A DNA stretch of 64,000 bases from Henriciella pelagia (GCF_002088945.1 NZ_NCSU01000011.1:434001-498000); one strand, 5' to 3'. Shown: positions 8,457 through 18,512, counted from the first letter of the stretch. Notes: a model not told the origin generated them from the sequence alone. Numbers and translations are program-made.

Positions 8457-9567
8457 TTGGTCGCCGTCAGCGCTGACGCCAACTGAGTGAGCAAGCGCAG
8501 CGCTCAGGAACGCATCCAGATCTCCGTCCAGAACACCACCCGTATCTGACGTTTCATGGCTGGTGCGGAGGTCCTTCACCAGCTGATATGGCTGGAGAAC
8601 ATAGGACCGGATCTGGTGGCCCCAGCCAATATCCGATTTGGAATCGTGACTGTCCTGGACGGCTTCGCGCCGTTTCTGCAGTTCCAGCTCATAAAGCTTT
8701 GAACGCAGCATTTCCCACGCCTTCGCCCTGTTCTGGTGCTGCGAGCGGCCGGCCTGGCAAGCAACGACAATGCCTGTAGGTTCGTGTGTCAGCCGCACAG
8801 CCGAATCTGTCTTGTTGACGTGCTGTCCCCCTGCCCCGGATGACCGATATGTGTCGGTACGAACATCTGACGGGTCAATGTCGATCTCGATGGAATCGTC
8901 GATCACCGGAGAAACCGTTACCGATGCAAAGGATGTGTGCCGCCGCGCAGACGAATCGTATGGCGATATACGCACGAGACGGTGCACGCCCGTCTCGGAC
9001 TTCAGCCAGCCATAGGCATTGTGGCCGGAAATCAGCAAGGTCGCGGACTTGATTCCAGCCTCCTCGCCCTCATGCGCATCTTCCTCTTCCACCTTGTAAC
9101 CGCTCTTTTCGGCCCAGCGCACATACATGCGCCGCAACATGGACGCCCAATCCTGACTTTCAGTGCCACCCGCACCCGCATTGATCTGCATGTAACAGTC
9201 ATTGGCATCGACTTCGCCAGACAGGAGCGCCTGAAGCTCTGCCTTCGCTGCCTTTTCGCGTGTCGCAGTGAGAGAGGCGGCAACCTCGCCGATCATCGCT
9301 TCATCGCCATCGGCGAGTTCAAGCAGTTCGGCACCGTCATCGGCTTCGCGTTCGAGACTCAGGACCAGCTTGATGCCGTCTTCCAGTCTCTGGCGTTCAG
9401 CCATCAGCTTGCGCGCCTCTTCCGGGTCGTTCCAGAAATCGGCCTGTTCTGAGAGCGCATTCAGCTCATCGAGACGTTTTTCAGCGACGTCCCAGTCAAA
9501 GACGCCTCCTCAGCAGCGCGGCGGACTGCTTGATTTCTTCCAGGAGGGAGTTGATTTCTGTCGACAT
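8454..9567 (-). CDS. prfB: Peptide chain release factor 2, with programmed +1 frameshift
   Basis: RF2 recognises UGA and UAA and triggers peptide release. It must be read as two frames: codons 1-23 from ATG 9567 end at an in-frame TGA (9498-9496), and a +1 slip on CTT continues in the frame running to 8454, giving about 370 residues. The slip site has the classic form: internal Shine-Dalgarno AGGAGG (9510-9505), three spacer bases, then CTT TGA C. After the shift the protein reads [13 protein letters not shown], as expected for RF2. The GGQ motif ([10 protein letters not shown]) is present. The tripeptide anticodon is SPY instead of the E. coli SPF, which I believe is common in this class. 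Third gene of the amiC-mrcA-prfB block. Confidence 0.95.
9495..9510 (-). promoter_or_regulatory. Programmed +1 ribosomal frameshift signal of prfB
   Basis: Reads AGGAGG-CGT-CTT-TGA-C on the minus strand. The Shine-Dalgarno-like hexamer with three-base spacing pulls the ribosome +1 at CTT while the UGA is slowly decoded. When RF2 is scarce the slip dominates, giving autoregulation. Stop codon 24 corresponds to codon 26 in E. coli. Confidence 0.95.
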
Positions 9568-9629
9568 GATTGACCTTGAATCAAATTGATTTTTCGAATG
9601 TCAGGCGATGCACAATTCCAGGCGCAACG

Positions 9630-12194
9630 TCAATAAATGTCACTCAGGCTCTCGTCCGCAACATCATCCGGCGTGTCCGTCGGATCAAATGGCAGCCCTT
9701 CTGCGAACGGGTCGATTGTATCGCCATTGCCATTCTCTGACGCCCCGCGATTGCCTGAAATGGAGAAACCTCCGCGGTCGTCAAAGACAGCGCCAGGTTC
9801 GGTACCGGGCCGAAACGCTTCGACAATGATCTCGCCTGAGCCACCGGTCGGTATGCCGCCTGTGGCGTGGTCAACGGAGACCAGGCGCACACCGGGCGGT
9901 ATCCGGAACGGCAGTGCAGGCTCGTCTTCAAGTGCGGCTTCCATGAAATCTGTAAAGATGACGCCGGCGACCGATCCGCCTGCCTCCCCTTCCCCGAGGC
10001 TCTTTGGGGTATCGAAACCGACCCATATACCGACCACGAGGTCCGGCGAAAATCCAAACGTCAGCGCATCGACATAATCGTTCGTCGTGCCGGTCTTCGC
10101 GGCAAGCGGCTTTCCAATACGGCTGGCACGGCGCGCCGTGCCGCGTTCGACCACGCCTTCGAGCATGTGCACGATCTGGTAGGCGATGATCGGATCGACG
10201 AGCTGTTCACGATTGTCTTCAAGTTGCGGTGGTTCTTCACCATCCCACGCTTCGGCCGAGCACCCTTCACAGGCGCGGGTGTCATGCTTGTACATGGTTG
10301 CGCCGTGGCGGTCCTGCACGCGGTCGAGCAGGGTTGGCGTAACTTCCTTACCGCCGTTCACGAAGGCCGCGTAGCCCTTTGCGAGCCGCCACGGTGTGGT
10401 TTCGCCTGAACCAAGCGACATGGCGGGGTACGGCGGCAGATCATCGTACAGACCGAACCTTTCGGCAAACTCTGAAACCGCCGGCATGCCGATATCGACG
10501 GCTACCCGCGCGGTGACCTGGTTGAACGATCGCTCAAGCGCGGCTCGCATGGTTACTTCGCCATAGGAGCGCCCCGCCGAATAGTTCTCGGGCTTCCAAG
10601 TTTCTTGCGTGAATTCGTCATAATAGACGAATGGGGCATCGAGTATCCGTGTCGATGGCGTATAGCCGTTCTCTAGCGCCGCGCCATAGACGAAAGGCTT
10701 GAAGGACGAACCTGGCTGCCTCAGCGCCTGCGTCACCCGGTTGAACGGGCTTTTGAAGAAGGAATAGCCCCCCACCATAGCGAGAACACGACCAGTATGA
10801 GGGTCGAGCGCGACAATGGCGCCCTCAACGTCGGGCACCTGGCGCAGCGTTGCCGACTTCGCCGGAACATAGATCCAGTCTTCTTCCTCGGCATCTTCGT
10901 CAGAATCCGAGCCCGGACGTTTCTGCTCAGTCCGCTCCACTTCGACCAGAACCACATCGCCTTTCGAAAGACCGGCCTTACCCGTCTCTTCGTTTTTGTA
11001 GCGTTTAGCCCATTCCACGTCTTCTTTTGAGATCGACGTCATGCGCGCGTCGTTCAGGGTGATCGTCGCGCCATCGGCAGAGACCTGCGTCACCATCCCG
11101 GCTTCCCAGGTTCCATACCCTGGTGGAAGCGTCAGGTCGCGGAGCTGTTCGGCAACATTCCCATTGGGGTCAATAGTGGCAAACGGCCCCCGGTAGCCGT
11201 GACGGCGATCATAGGCCTCAAGGCCGTTCTGAAGGGCTTCCTGCGCCGCCAGTTGCAGTTTGGTGTCTATCGTCGTGCGAATTGAAAGACCGCCCCGCTG
11301 CAAGGCTTCTTCGCCATACTGCTCGATGAGCTGTTTGCGCAGCTCCTGGACGAAATAGGTCGCGGCCGCATATTCGGGCCCGCGAAGGCGCTCGGTTACC
11401 TGCAATGGCTTGGCCTTGGCGACCTCTGCTTCTTCCTTGGAAATGTAGCCGTCCTCGACCATGCGCGAGAGCACATAGTTCCGGCGTGCAAGCAGGCGTT
11501 CCGGTCGCCGGTACGGATTGACCGCAGATGGGGCTTTTGCGAGCGATGCGAGAATCGCAGCCTCGGACAGATCGAGCTCCGGCAATGACTTGTTGAAATA
11601 GAGAAGCGCGGCTGAACCCACGCCATAAGAGCGGGCACCGAGATAGATCTCGTTCAGGTACAGCTCGATGATTTCATCCTTGGTGAACGCCTCTTCCATG
11701 CGCCTGGCAATGATCGCTTCCTTGACCTTCCGCTGGATTGTCTGGTCGCGCGTCAGCAACATGTTCTTCGCAACCTGCTGGGTGATGGTCGAACCACCTT
11801 GCAGATTGCCGCCACCGGTCAGCTTGATCTTTGCTGAATTGATCGCGCCTCTGAGAATGCCAATATAGTCGAGCCCCTTGTGGCTGAAGAACTTCTTGTC
11901 TTCCGCGGCCACGAAGGCCTGGACCACGTGATCGGGGATCGACTCGATGGGCACGAAGACGCGATGTTCTTCGGCAAATTCTGCGATTAGCGTTCCGTCA
12001 CCGGCATGAACACGCGAGGTGATGGGCGGCTCGTAAGAGGCTAGCCGCTCGTGCGATGGAAGATCCCTTGCAAGCGATGCAACCCACAAGAAAACTGCAA
12101 TGAAACAAAGCGCTACCAAGATGAAGAGTCCGATAGCTACACGCCTTGCGAGCTTCCATGTCAGAAACCGCTTATTGGCTGTTTCGTCTGTCAT
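9630..12194 (-). CDS. mrcA: Penicillin-binding protein 1A, bifunctional
   Basis: An 854-residue class A PBP that polymerises and cross-links peptidoglycan. Order: short cytoplasmic tail, membrane anchor (about 15-40), GT51 glycosyltransferase (EDKKFFSHKGLD, GGSTITQQVAKNM, RKVKEAI), an OB-like linker (about 320-420), then the transpeptidase. The nucleophile motif is GSSFKP (about residue 498), followed by SFNQ (SxN) and KTGTTND (about 700). The C terminus is an acidic disordered tail. Lies between amiC and prfB on the same strand, an order conserved in many alphaproteobacteria. Confidence 0.96.
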   Translation of the reverse strand: MTDETANKRFLTWKLARRVAIGLFILVALCFIAVFLWVASLARDLPSHERLASYEPPITSRVHAGDGTLIAEFAEEHRVFVPIESIPDHVVQAFVAAEDKKFFSHKGLDYIGILRGAINSAKIKLTGGGNLQGGSTITQQVAKNMLLTRDQTIQRKVKEAIIARRMEEAFTKDEIIELYLNEIYLGARSYGVGSAALLYFNKSLPELDLSEAAILASLAKAPSAVNPYRRPERLLARRNYVLSRMVEDGYISKEEAEVAKAKPLQVTERLRGPEYAAATYFVQELRKQLIEQYGEEALQRGGLSIRTTIDTKLQLAAQEALQNGLEAYDRRHGYRGPFATIDPNGNVAEQLRDLTLPPGYGTWEAGMVTQVSADGATITLNDARMTSISKEDVEWAKRYKNEETGKAGLSKGDVVLVEVERTEQKRPGSDSDEDAEEEDWIYVPAKSATLRQVPDVEGAIVALDPHTGRVLAMVGGYSFFKSPFNRVTQALRQPGSSFKPFVYGAALENGYTPSTRILDAPFVYYDEFTQETWKPENYSAGRSYGEVTMRAALERSFNQVTARVAVDIGMPAVSEFAERFGLYDDLPPYPAMSLGSGETTPWRLAKGYAAFVNGGKEVTPTLLDRVQDRHGATMYKHDTRACEGCSAEAWDGEEPPQLEDNREQLVDPIIAYQIVHMLEGVVERGTARRASRIGKPLAAKTGTTNDYVDALTFGFSPDLVVGIWVGFDTPKSLGEGEAGGSVAGVIFTDFMEAALEDEPALPFRIPPGVRLVSVDHATGGIPTGGSGEIIVEAFRPGTEPGAVFDDRGGFSISGNRGASENGNGDTIDPFAEGLPFDPTDTPDDVADESLSDIY

Positions 12195-12294
12195 TCTGAT
12201 TCCAGTCTGAGCTTATACCCTGCAGATTGCGCTGTTTCGCAGCACAGTCTGGCCAGAGTAAGGCGCTCGCCTGTCAGGTGAAAGTCAAAATGGC

Positions 12295-13503
12295 CTAATT
12301 TGCTGCATACAGCAGATCGCGCTGCTCAAAATACTGATCGATTGCATTGGCAATCGCGTCAGCGGCCTTTCGCTGTCCCGAATCAGAACTGAGGCGCGCG
12401 ACATCGCTTCTATTGGTGAGAAATCCGATCTCCACCAGCACAGCCGGTACGTCAGGGGCGAGCAGGACGAAGAAGTTTTCCTGCCGGTGACTGTTCCGGA
12501 CGATCGGGCCGGCCTTGGCAAGTTCAGGAATGAGCATCTCCGCGAAGATCGACGAGTTCGATTTGGTTTCGCGTTTGATCAGGTCTGCCAGGATACCGGA
12601 AACTTCAACAGGCGTGCCGTCTTCGATCGGAAGATCCCAACCATTTGTCCTCGCCGTCCCGTCTACTCGCCGCTCCCCGCGCGATGATAACGTATAGACC
12701 GTCGCGCCGGATACGCCGGGATTCCCAGCTGCATCCGCATGAACCGAGATAAACAGGTCTGCGCCCCAATTGCGGGCCATGGACACGCGATCTTCGTGTT
12801 CCACATAGACGTCGTTTTCGCGCGTCAGATGAACTTTGTAGCGGGGATTCTGCTCGAGAATGGCTTTTAATTTGAGGGATGTAGACAGCACGATCGCTTT
12901 CTCGCGACGCTGGTTGTGGCTTGATGCGCCAGGGTCCTTTCCACCATGCCCCGGATCAATGACGATCACGTATTGATCCGGTCTTGCCGCTTCGGGGGGC
13001 ACGCCATTGTGCTGGGCCAGTGCTCTCGCCATCTTCGCGCGATAGGCGGCCTTGTTATCGGCTTGCGCTGCAGCAGCCCGCTGGAAGCGGACAGGCGCAA
13101 CTCTCACAAGATCAATTACGAGGCGGTGATTCGGCTCGACCGTCGTCGGCGACAGATCCAGTGTGCGGGACACCATCATGGGCGTCATCAAGTTGAAGAT
13201 GATTTCATCGTCCCGGATCTCATAGGAGTTCACAGCCCCGCCCGGCGGCGGTGTTGCAGCATTCGGAAGGACCAGCGATCCGGGGGTCATCACTTCGATC
13301 TGGGCCAGACCACCGGCTTGAGCCAGAAAGGATCCATGCTCCACGGGTTCAGATGCGATGAGCGTTATTCGGGTATGTTCAGTGTCACCCGTGACTTCAA
13401 TCGCGCTGATCTGCGCGGCATGGCAGCACGCGGCAGCCAAGATTGCTGCCCAGACCGCAATGAAAAATCGAAGCGCTGGAATCACCTGCACACCATAACT
13501 CAT
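12295..13503 (-). CDS. amiC: N-acetylmuramoyl-L-alanine amidase, AMIN + Amidase_3
   Basis: A 402-residue periplasmic zinc amidase that removes stem peptides from peptidoglycan during cell separation. A signal peptide (about residues 1-28, cleaved after CCHA) precedes an AMIN localisation domain (about 30-130) and the Amidase_3 catalytic domain (about 180-395). Zinc motifs DPGHGGKDPGA and SVHADAA and the C-terminal catalytic VEIGFLTN are present. The gene is divergent from rne across a 381-base spacer and lies upstream of mrcA with about 100 bases between, probably in one operon. Confidence 0.94.
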   Translation of the reverse strand: MSYGVQVIPALRFFIAVWAAILAAACCHAAQISAIEVTGDTEHTRITLIASEPVEHGSFLAQAGGLAQIEVMTPGSLVLPNAATPPPGGAVNSYEIRDDEIIFNLMTPMMVSRTLDLSPTTVEPNHRLVIDLVRVAPVRFQRAAAAQADNKAAYRAKMARALAQHNGVPPEAARPDQYVIVIDPGHGGKDPGASSHNQRREKAIVLSTSLKLKAILEQNPRYKVHLTRENDVYVEHEDRVSMARNWGADLFISVHADAAGNPGVSGATVYTLSSRGERRVDGTARTNGWDLPIEDGTPVEVSGILADLIKRETKSNSSIFAEMLIPELAKAGPIVRNSHRQENFFVLLAPDVPAVLVEIGFLTNRSDVARLSSDSGQRKAADAIANAIDQYFEQRDLLYAAN

Positions 13504-13884
13504 TAATCCCGCCTGCTAAGGTGTTTGCATATTGATGATTAATCCAACATTTACCGGTCCGACCGTGGCTGTGTTTTTTCCGGTTTACGACATTTTCTCC
13601 TTTTCATCTTATCCGGCTTTGGGCATGTTCATGATATCCCAGGCATCTGGGCGAAACAAATCCCCGACAGGCGCGTGACCGGGTTTGACACCCCGCAGGC
13701 AGCCAGGTTGGAAACGGATATCAAACAATGTCTTTCGGGCTCTTACAAACCGCATTCGATACCGCGCCTTCAGGCGCGCGATGCTTTCTGCCCGATGACT
13801 CCCTGAACAACATTCCTGGCGTTTGCCGCAGACCCAACCTCAACAGCAGGTTGACAGCGCCGCCAGTTCACAAGGCGAATACAT
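13504..13884. other. Intergenic spacer between amiC and rne (divergent promoters, rne leader)
   Basis: 381 bases without a credible protein gene. It must hold the promoters for both amiC (leftward) and rne (rightward). A long rne 5' leader is plausible, because RNase E autoregulates through its leader in enterobacteria. A small GCGCC/GGCGC-type hairpin lies near 13769-13781. A Shine-Dalgarno-like AAGGCG is found about 8 bases before the rne ATG. I could not identify firm -35/-10 boxes. Confidence 0.5.
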
Positions 13885-16395
13885 ATGAGCAAATTGATGC
13901 TGATCGATGCCGTTCACCCGGAAGAGACCCGGGTGGCGCTCGTTTCGGATGGCCGGGTTGACGATTTCGATTTTGAGACAACCGGCAAGGAACAGCTCCG
14001 CGGTAATATCTACCTCGCAAAGGTCACCCGCGTAGAACCATCCCTACAGGCCTGTTTCGTCGAATATGGCGGCAACCGTCACGGCTTCCTCGCCTTCAGC
14101 GAAATCCATCCTGACTATTACCAGCTTCCACAGGAAGACCGCGAAGCGCTGCTGGCTGATGCCGCTCGTGCAGCGGCGGAAGCTGCCGATGACGACCTTG
14201 AGGCCGATGATCCCGATGATGAGGATGAGGACAAGAAGTCCCTCATGGACGCTGACGATGACGAGTCGGACGCATCAGACGATGGTGATGATGAGAGCGA
14301 AGATGCCGCTCCAAAACGAAGGCCCCGCTCAAACCTGAAGCGCTACAAGATTCAGGAAGTGATCCGCCGCCGGCAGGTCATGCTGGTCCAGGTTGTCAAG
14401 GAAGAACGCGGCAACAAGGGCGCGGCACTCACCACTTTCCTGTCGCTTGCAGGTCGCTACAGCGTCCTCATGCCAAACACCCCACGTGGTGGCGGCATCT
14501 CCCGCAAGATCTCCAATGGTGCAGATCGCAAGCGCCTGAAGGACATCATGTCGAGTCTCGATGTTCCAAACGGGATGGGTTTGATCGTTCGCACGGCCGG
14601 CGCCAAACGGACAAAAACCGACATTCGCCGCGATTATGAATACCTGCAGAAGCTCTGGGACAATATTCGCTCCAAGACGCTCGAATCGATCGCGCCCTGC
14701 CTCATTCATGAAGAAGGAGGCCTGGTCCACCGCGCCATGCGCGACATGTTCGACAAGGACATCGAGGAAGTCGTGATCCACGGCCGGACCGCCTATCGCG
14801 AGGCCAAGGATCTCTCCAAGATGATCATGCCGACCCAGGCCCGGAAGGTGAAACAGTGGAAGTCCAGCGCCCCGCTCTTCGTCTCCGAAGGCGTGGAAGA
14901 GCAGCTTGATTCCATCTTCTCCCCGACTGTGCAGATGAAGTCAGGCGGCTATCTCGTCATCAACCAGACAGAAGCCCTCGTCGCCATCGACGTGAACTCC
15001 GGCAAATCCACCCGCGAACGCAACATCGAGCAGACGGCGTTGCGCACCAACCTCGAAGCAGCCGAAGAAGCCTGTCGTCAGATGCGGCTGCGCGACCTTG
15101 CCGGTCTCATCGTGATCGATTTCATCGACATGGAGGAGAACAAGAACAATCGCGCCGTCGAAAAGAAGCTGAAGGAATGCCTCAAGATTGACCGTGCGCG
15201 CGTTCAGATGGGCAAGATTTCCCAGTTTGGCCTGATGGAAATCTCTCGCCAGCGTCGCCGTGCAGGTGTGCTGCAGGCAACGTCAGACCCTTGCGATGCC
15301 TGCAAGGGTACGGGTCGTCGGCGGTCTGTCCCGTCTGCCGCGCTTCAGCTTCTGCGTGCGCTCGAGGCCCGGGCCGCGAGCGGCGGACTTGCTTCCATCA
15401 CGGTACATGCTCCGACTGAAGTCGCGCTCTACCTGCTGAACAGCAAGCGCGAGGCCGTCACCGAAATCGAAGAAACGGCGGGCTTTGCGATCTCCGTTCG
15501 CTCGTCTGATGAACTGCTCCCCGGCGATTTCAAGATCGACGCGGAAAAGGATCCGAACCAGAAATCGCGTCGGCGTTCGAAGGGGCCGGATCGTGCCAAA
15601 CTCATCCAGGGTGATGTGGACGATGACCAGCTGCCTGATGAATCTGACGATGAGGAAGAGGATATCCTTGAAACCTCGTCTGAAGCGGCAGAATCCGAAG
15701 AGCGCTCCGCGGCTTCAGAAGATGGCGGTTCATCGAAAAAGCGCCGCCGCAGGGGGCGCCGCGGTGGACGCCGGCGGCGCCGCGAGTCGAAACCGATCGT
15801 GCCCGCTGATGGGGGCGCTTTGCTGGACGGCATTGCAATCAGTGCGCCCGCCCTGCTCGATGAGGAGCCGCCTGCCCTGCCCAATCCGGATGAGATGAAC
15901 CAGGCGACAGCTTCGCAGCCTCAGCTGGCCAAAACCGTGGCCTTGGAAGCTGAGAAGTCCGAGGAAACATCTGCCGAGGAGGTCGGTGACAACAGTTCGG
16001 AAACAACGTCTGACGCTCCCAGAAAACGCCGTTCGCGGCGCCGTCGCTCAGGAAAGAAAGCCGATAACAGAGCAGCGGAGCAAACAGCCGAATCTGGTGA
16101 AACGCAAGAGGCGCCCGCCCCTGTTGCGACGGATGCAGACAATGGCACCTCCGACGAAATGCCAACGCCAGAAGTCGTCGCCAAGGCCCCGGAGCCAGAG
16201 GCTGTGACCGCGGTGACCAGTACCGAAGAAGAGCCTGCGCCTGCTGCACCGGAGGAAAAATCCTCCCCTTCGAAAACTGCGGCAGTCTTTGAGGCGGACA
16301 AACCACTTGCGAGCGAACCTGTTCTCACCACGGATGAGACGTCTCAAGCAGAAAGTCAGCCAAAGAAACGCGGCTGGTGGTCGCGCGGTCGCTAA
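13885..16395 (+). CDS. rne: Ribonuclease E
   Basis: An 836-residue endoribonuclease and degradosome scaffold. The S1 domain starts at about residue 36 (GNIYLAKVTRVEPSLQACF) and is interrupted near residues 95-150 by a very acidic Asp/Glu-rich insertion, then resumes at KRYKIQEVI. The DNase I-like catalytic part has the metal Asp residues in VAIDVNSGKSTRE (about 370) and VIDFIDMEE (about 412), and the zinc-link CDACKGTG (about 470). The C-terminal 300 residues are disordered, with an Arg-rich RNA-binding block (about 618-635), a second basic block and a terminal KKRGWWSRGR. This matches alphaproteobacterial RNase E, which forms RNP condensates. Confidence 0.96.
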   Translation: MSKLMLIDAVHPEETRVALVSDGRVDDFDFETTGKEQLRGNIYLAKVTRVEPSLQACFVEYGGNRHGFLAFSEIHPDYYQLPQEDREALLADAARAAAEAADDDLEADDPDDEDEDKKSLMDADDDESDASDDGDDESEDAAPKRRPRSNLKRYKIQEVIRRRQVMLVQVVKEERGNKGAALTTFLSLAGRYSVLMPNTPRGGGISRKISNGADRKRLKDIMSSLDVPNGMGLIVRTAGAKRTKTDIRRDYEYLQKLWDNIRSKTLESIAPCLIHEEGGLVHRAMRDMFDKDIEEVVIHGRTAYREAKDLSKMIMPTQARKVKQWKSSAPLFVSEGVEEQLDSIFSPTVQMKSGGYLVINQTEALVAIDVNSGKSTRERNIEQTALRTNLEAAEEACRQMRLRDLAGLIVIDFIDMEENKNNRAVEKKLKECLKIDRARVQMGKISQFGLMEISRQRRRAGVLQATSDPCDACKGTGRRRSVPSAALQLLRALEARAASGGLASITVHAPTEVALYLLNSKREAVTEIEETAGFAISVRSSDELLPGDFKIDAEKDPNQKSRRRSKGPDRAKLIQGDVDDDQLPDESDDEEEDILETSSEAAESEERSAASEDGGSSKKRRRRGRRGGRRRRRESKPIVPADGGALLDGIAISAPALLDEEPPALPNPDEMNQATASQPQLAKTVALEAEKSEETSAEEVGDNSSETTSDAPRKRRSRRRRSGKKADNRAAEQTAESGETQEAPAPVATDADNGTSDEMPTPEVVAKAPEPEAVTAVTSTEEEPAPAAPEEKSSPSKTAAVFEADKPLASEPVLTTDETSQAESQPKKRGWWSRGR

Positions 16396-16415
16396 TAGCG
16401 GTCTTGCTGAAAGGA

Positions 16416-17462
16416 TCAGGCGGGCCTGGAAGAAGCAATCCTGGCCCGCGCCATCCGGTCTGCGACCAGATGCGTCGGCTCATTGGCTGACAGGGCTTCG
16501 TCAAGCACATGTCCCAACGTATCTACGAGCGTGTCGAGCTTCGTCATCACCCAATCGCGGGAGTATTCACCCGATATCTCGGCCGCGACATTGATGATTC
16601 CGCCGCCATTGATGACATAGTCCGGGGCATAAAGAATGCCCCTCTCCTGCACCGCGAACCCCATTTCCGGTGATGCCAGCTGATTGTTTGCACCGCCTGC
16701 GATGACCTTTGCCTTGAGCCGCGGCAAGGTCTGAGGGTTGATGATCGCGCCAAGAGCATTCGGCGAGAAAATCTCGGCATCGGTGTCATAAATAGACTCA
16801 GGCGCGATGATTTCAGCGCCTGTTCGTGAGCGGACGGCCTCCAGCTCCACCTTGTCTATATCGGCGATGAAGAGCTTCGCCCCTTCATTCGCAAGGTGAT
16901 CGCACAAATAACCTCCAACCGAACCGACGCCCTGCACCGCGATCACCCGTCCGGAAAGGTCTCCCGTCCCAAACGCGCGCTCCGCGCATGCCTTGATACC
17001 CCGATACACACCCAGAGCGGTTGTCGGTGACGGATCCCCACTTGCAGCGGCGCCCGTATCGAGACCAGCCACATACTTCGTCTGTGTTGAAACTATGGCG
17101 ATATCGTCGGTATCGATGCCAACGTCTTCAGCCGTGTAATAGGAACCGTTTAGCGACTCGATCGCCCGCCCGAAGGCCTCAAACAGCTCTTTCGATTTGC
17201 CGGTCCTGGAGTTGCCCCAGATAACGGCTTTGCCGCCGCCCAGCGGCAAATCCGCCATGGCGTTCTTGAAGCTCATCCCCTGCGACAGGCGAAGCGCATC
17301 GCGAAGCGCGTCTTCTCCGGTGTCATAGTCCCACATGCGACAGCCGCCAGCTGCAGGTCCGCGCGCGGTCGAATGCACCGCGATGATCGCCTTGAGGCCG
17401 GACCGCTCATCTTCAAAGAAGTGAACGCCTTCATGGTGATCATAGGAAGGATGGTCAAACAT
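16416..17462 (-). CDS. Glu/Leu/Phe/Val dehydrogenase family (leucine dehydrogenase-like)
   Basis: A 348-residue NAD-dependent amino-acid dehydrogenase, likely oxidatively deaminating branched-chain amino acids. Start chosen at ATG 17462, because GGAG lies 7-8 bases upstream; the frame extends 18 codons further without support. Catalytic lysines K66 (MSFKNAM) and K78 (GGGKAVI) match K68 and K80 of Bacillus leucine dehydrogenase. The Rossmann motif VQGVGSVGGYLCDHL is clear, as are AEDVGID and GGANNQL. Substrate (Leu vs Phe or Val) is not certain from sequence. Convergent with rne, only 20 bases away. Confidence 0.9.
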   Translation of the reverse strand: MFDHPSYDHHEGVHFFEDERSGLKAIIAVHSTARGPAAGGCRMWDYDTGEDALRDALRLSQGMSFKNAMADLPLGGGKAVIWGNSRTGKSKELFEAFGRAIESLNGSYYTAEDVGIDTDDIAIVSTQTKYVAGLDTGAAASGDPSPTTALGVYRGIKACAERAFGTGDLSGRVIAVQGVGSVGGYLCDHLANEGAKLFIADIDKVELEAVRSRTGAEIIAPESIYDTDAEIFSPNALGAIINPQTLPRLKAKVIAGGANNQLASPEMGFAVQERGILYAPDYVINGGGIINVAAEISGEYSRDWVMTKLDTLVDTLGHVLDEALSANEPTHLVADRMARARIASSRPA

Positions 17463-17525
17463 GGAGATCTCCGCTTGGTCGTGGCTGCGCCATAACGCCC
17501 CTGTGGGTACGGTCAACCCGCATCT

Positions 17526-18512
17526 TCACTGCAGCGGAACGGAATCCACTCCGGACGGCAATTGCGCGGCAGGATCATTCAGGAATGCAAGAATATCGGC
17601 AAACACGATCTCAGATTGGAGGTCCCGCAGCAACATGTGGTAGCCGTCGGGATAATATGCCGTGCGAACATGAGCCGGGAGCCGCCTGGCGGTGCGCTTC
17701 ATGGCGGACTTCGGAATGACGATATCCCTAGCGCCATATGTCATCAGTGTCGGGACTGACGAGGTTAGCTGCCCCGCTGCCTTGTGCGCTGTCTCCATGA
17801 GAGAAACAACTCCGTAGACCTGATCGATGCGGTTATCCTTCAGCGTAAGTGGATCAAACCAGAGTTCTCTCAGCATTTCGACATTGTCGGACGGTTCAAT
17901 TTTCACGCCCCTGGGTGGCCGGACAACCCAGCCAGGCCTTACATGTGTGGAGACCCACAAACTGCTCGAATAGAGCCAGTTTAACGCGCCCCAACCTCGT
18001 AGTCCCGGGCCGGACAGAATAAGTCGGTCGACTCCGTCAGGCGGGTCATCAGCCCCAAACACTGTCATGGCGATCGCGCCTCCCATCGAGATACCAATAA
18101 CTCCGATCGGCGTTTCCGGATGCTGGTGCTGTGCCGCTGCGATGGCTGCGCGCAGATCGCCCTGCAGCAGCGCCTGATCCGGCCACAGTCCCCGGTTCAC
18201 CGAACGCCCAAACCCGCGCTGGTCATAAGCGTAGGTCGTAACGCCATTCCGTGCGAGCCAGGGCGCTATCTTGTGAAAGGCGTTGGCATAGTCATTCATG
18301 CCATGCAGCCCGATAATGACGAAGTCCGGAGAGCTCTCCTTGGCCGGCCACACTGAAAGCCCTAACTCGGCCCCGTCAAAACTGATGAAGCGCTGCGTAC
18401 CGATGTCAAATTCTGGCGTGACTGGTGTCGACACGGCGAGCGGTTCCTGGATTTTTGGCGTTGCGCAAGAGACCAAGGCAAGCAGTGCCATAGCGAGCAG
18501 AACTCTCATCAT
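17526..18512 (-). CDS. Alpha/beta hydrolase lipoprotein, monoacylglycerol lipase-like
   Basis: A 328-residue hydrolase with a lipoprotein signal (LLALVSC, Cys at about 16), so probably membrane-anchored on the periplasmic side. The Hydrolase_4 fold shows GLHGMNDYANAF, the nucleophile elbow GISMGGA, Asp in YGARDIVIPKSAM and His in DGYHMLLRD, completing the triad. It resembles monoacylglycerol lipases and lysophospholipases; the actual substrate is unknown. The start ATG (18512) overlaps the stop of the upstream UDG-like gene as ATGA, so the two are translationally coupled. Confidence 0.87.
   Translation of the reverse strand: MMRVLLAMALLALVSCATPKIQEPLAVSTPVTPEFDIGTQRFISFDGAELGLSVWPAKESSPDFVIIGLHGMNDYANAFHKIAPWLARNGVTTYAYDQRGFGRSVNRGLWPDQALLQGDLRAAIAAAQHQHPETPIGVIGISMGGAIAMTVFGADDPPDGVDRLILSGPGLRGWGALNWLYSSSLWVSTHVRPGWVVRPPRGVKIEPSDNVEMLRELWFDPLTLKDNRIDQVYGVVSLMETAHKAAGQLTSSVPTLMTYGARDIVIPKSAMKRTARRLPAHVRTAYYPDGYHMLLRDLQSEIVFADILAFLNDPAAQLPSGVDSVPLQ

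Noticed and set aside
8454-9404. A 316-residue prfB starting at ATG 9404
   Set aside because: The RF2 N-terminal domain continues upstream through the frameshift site to ATG 9567.
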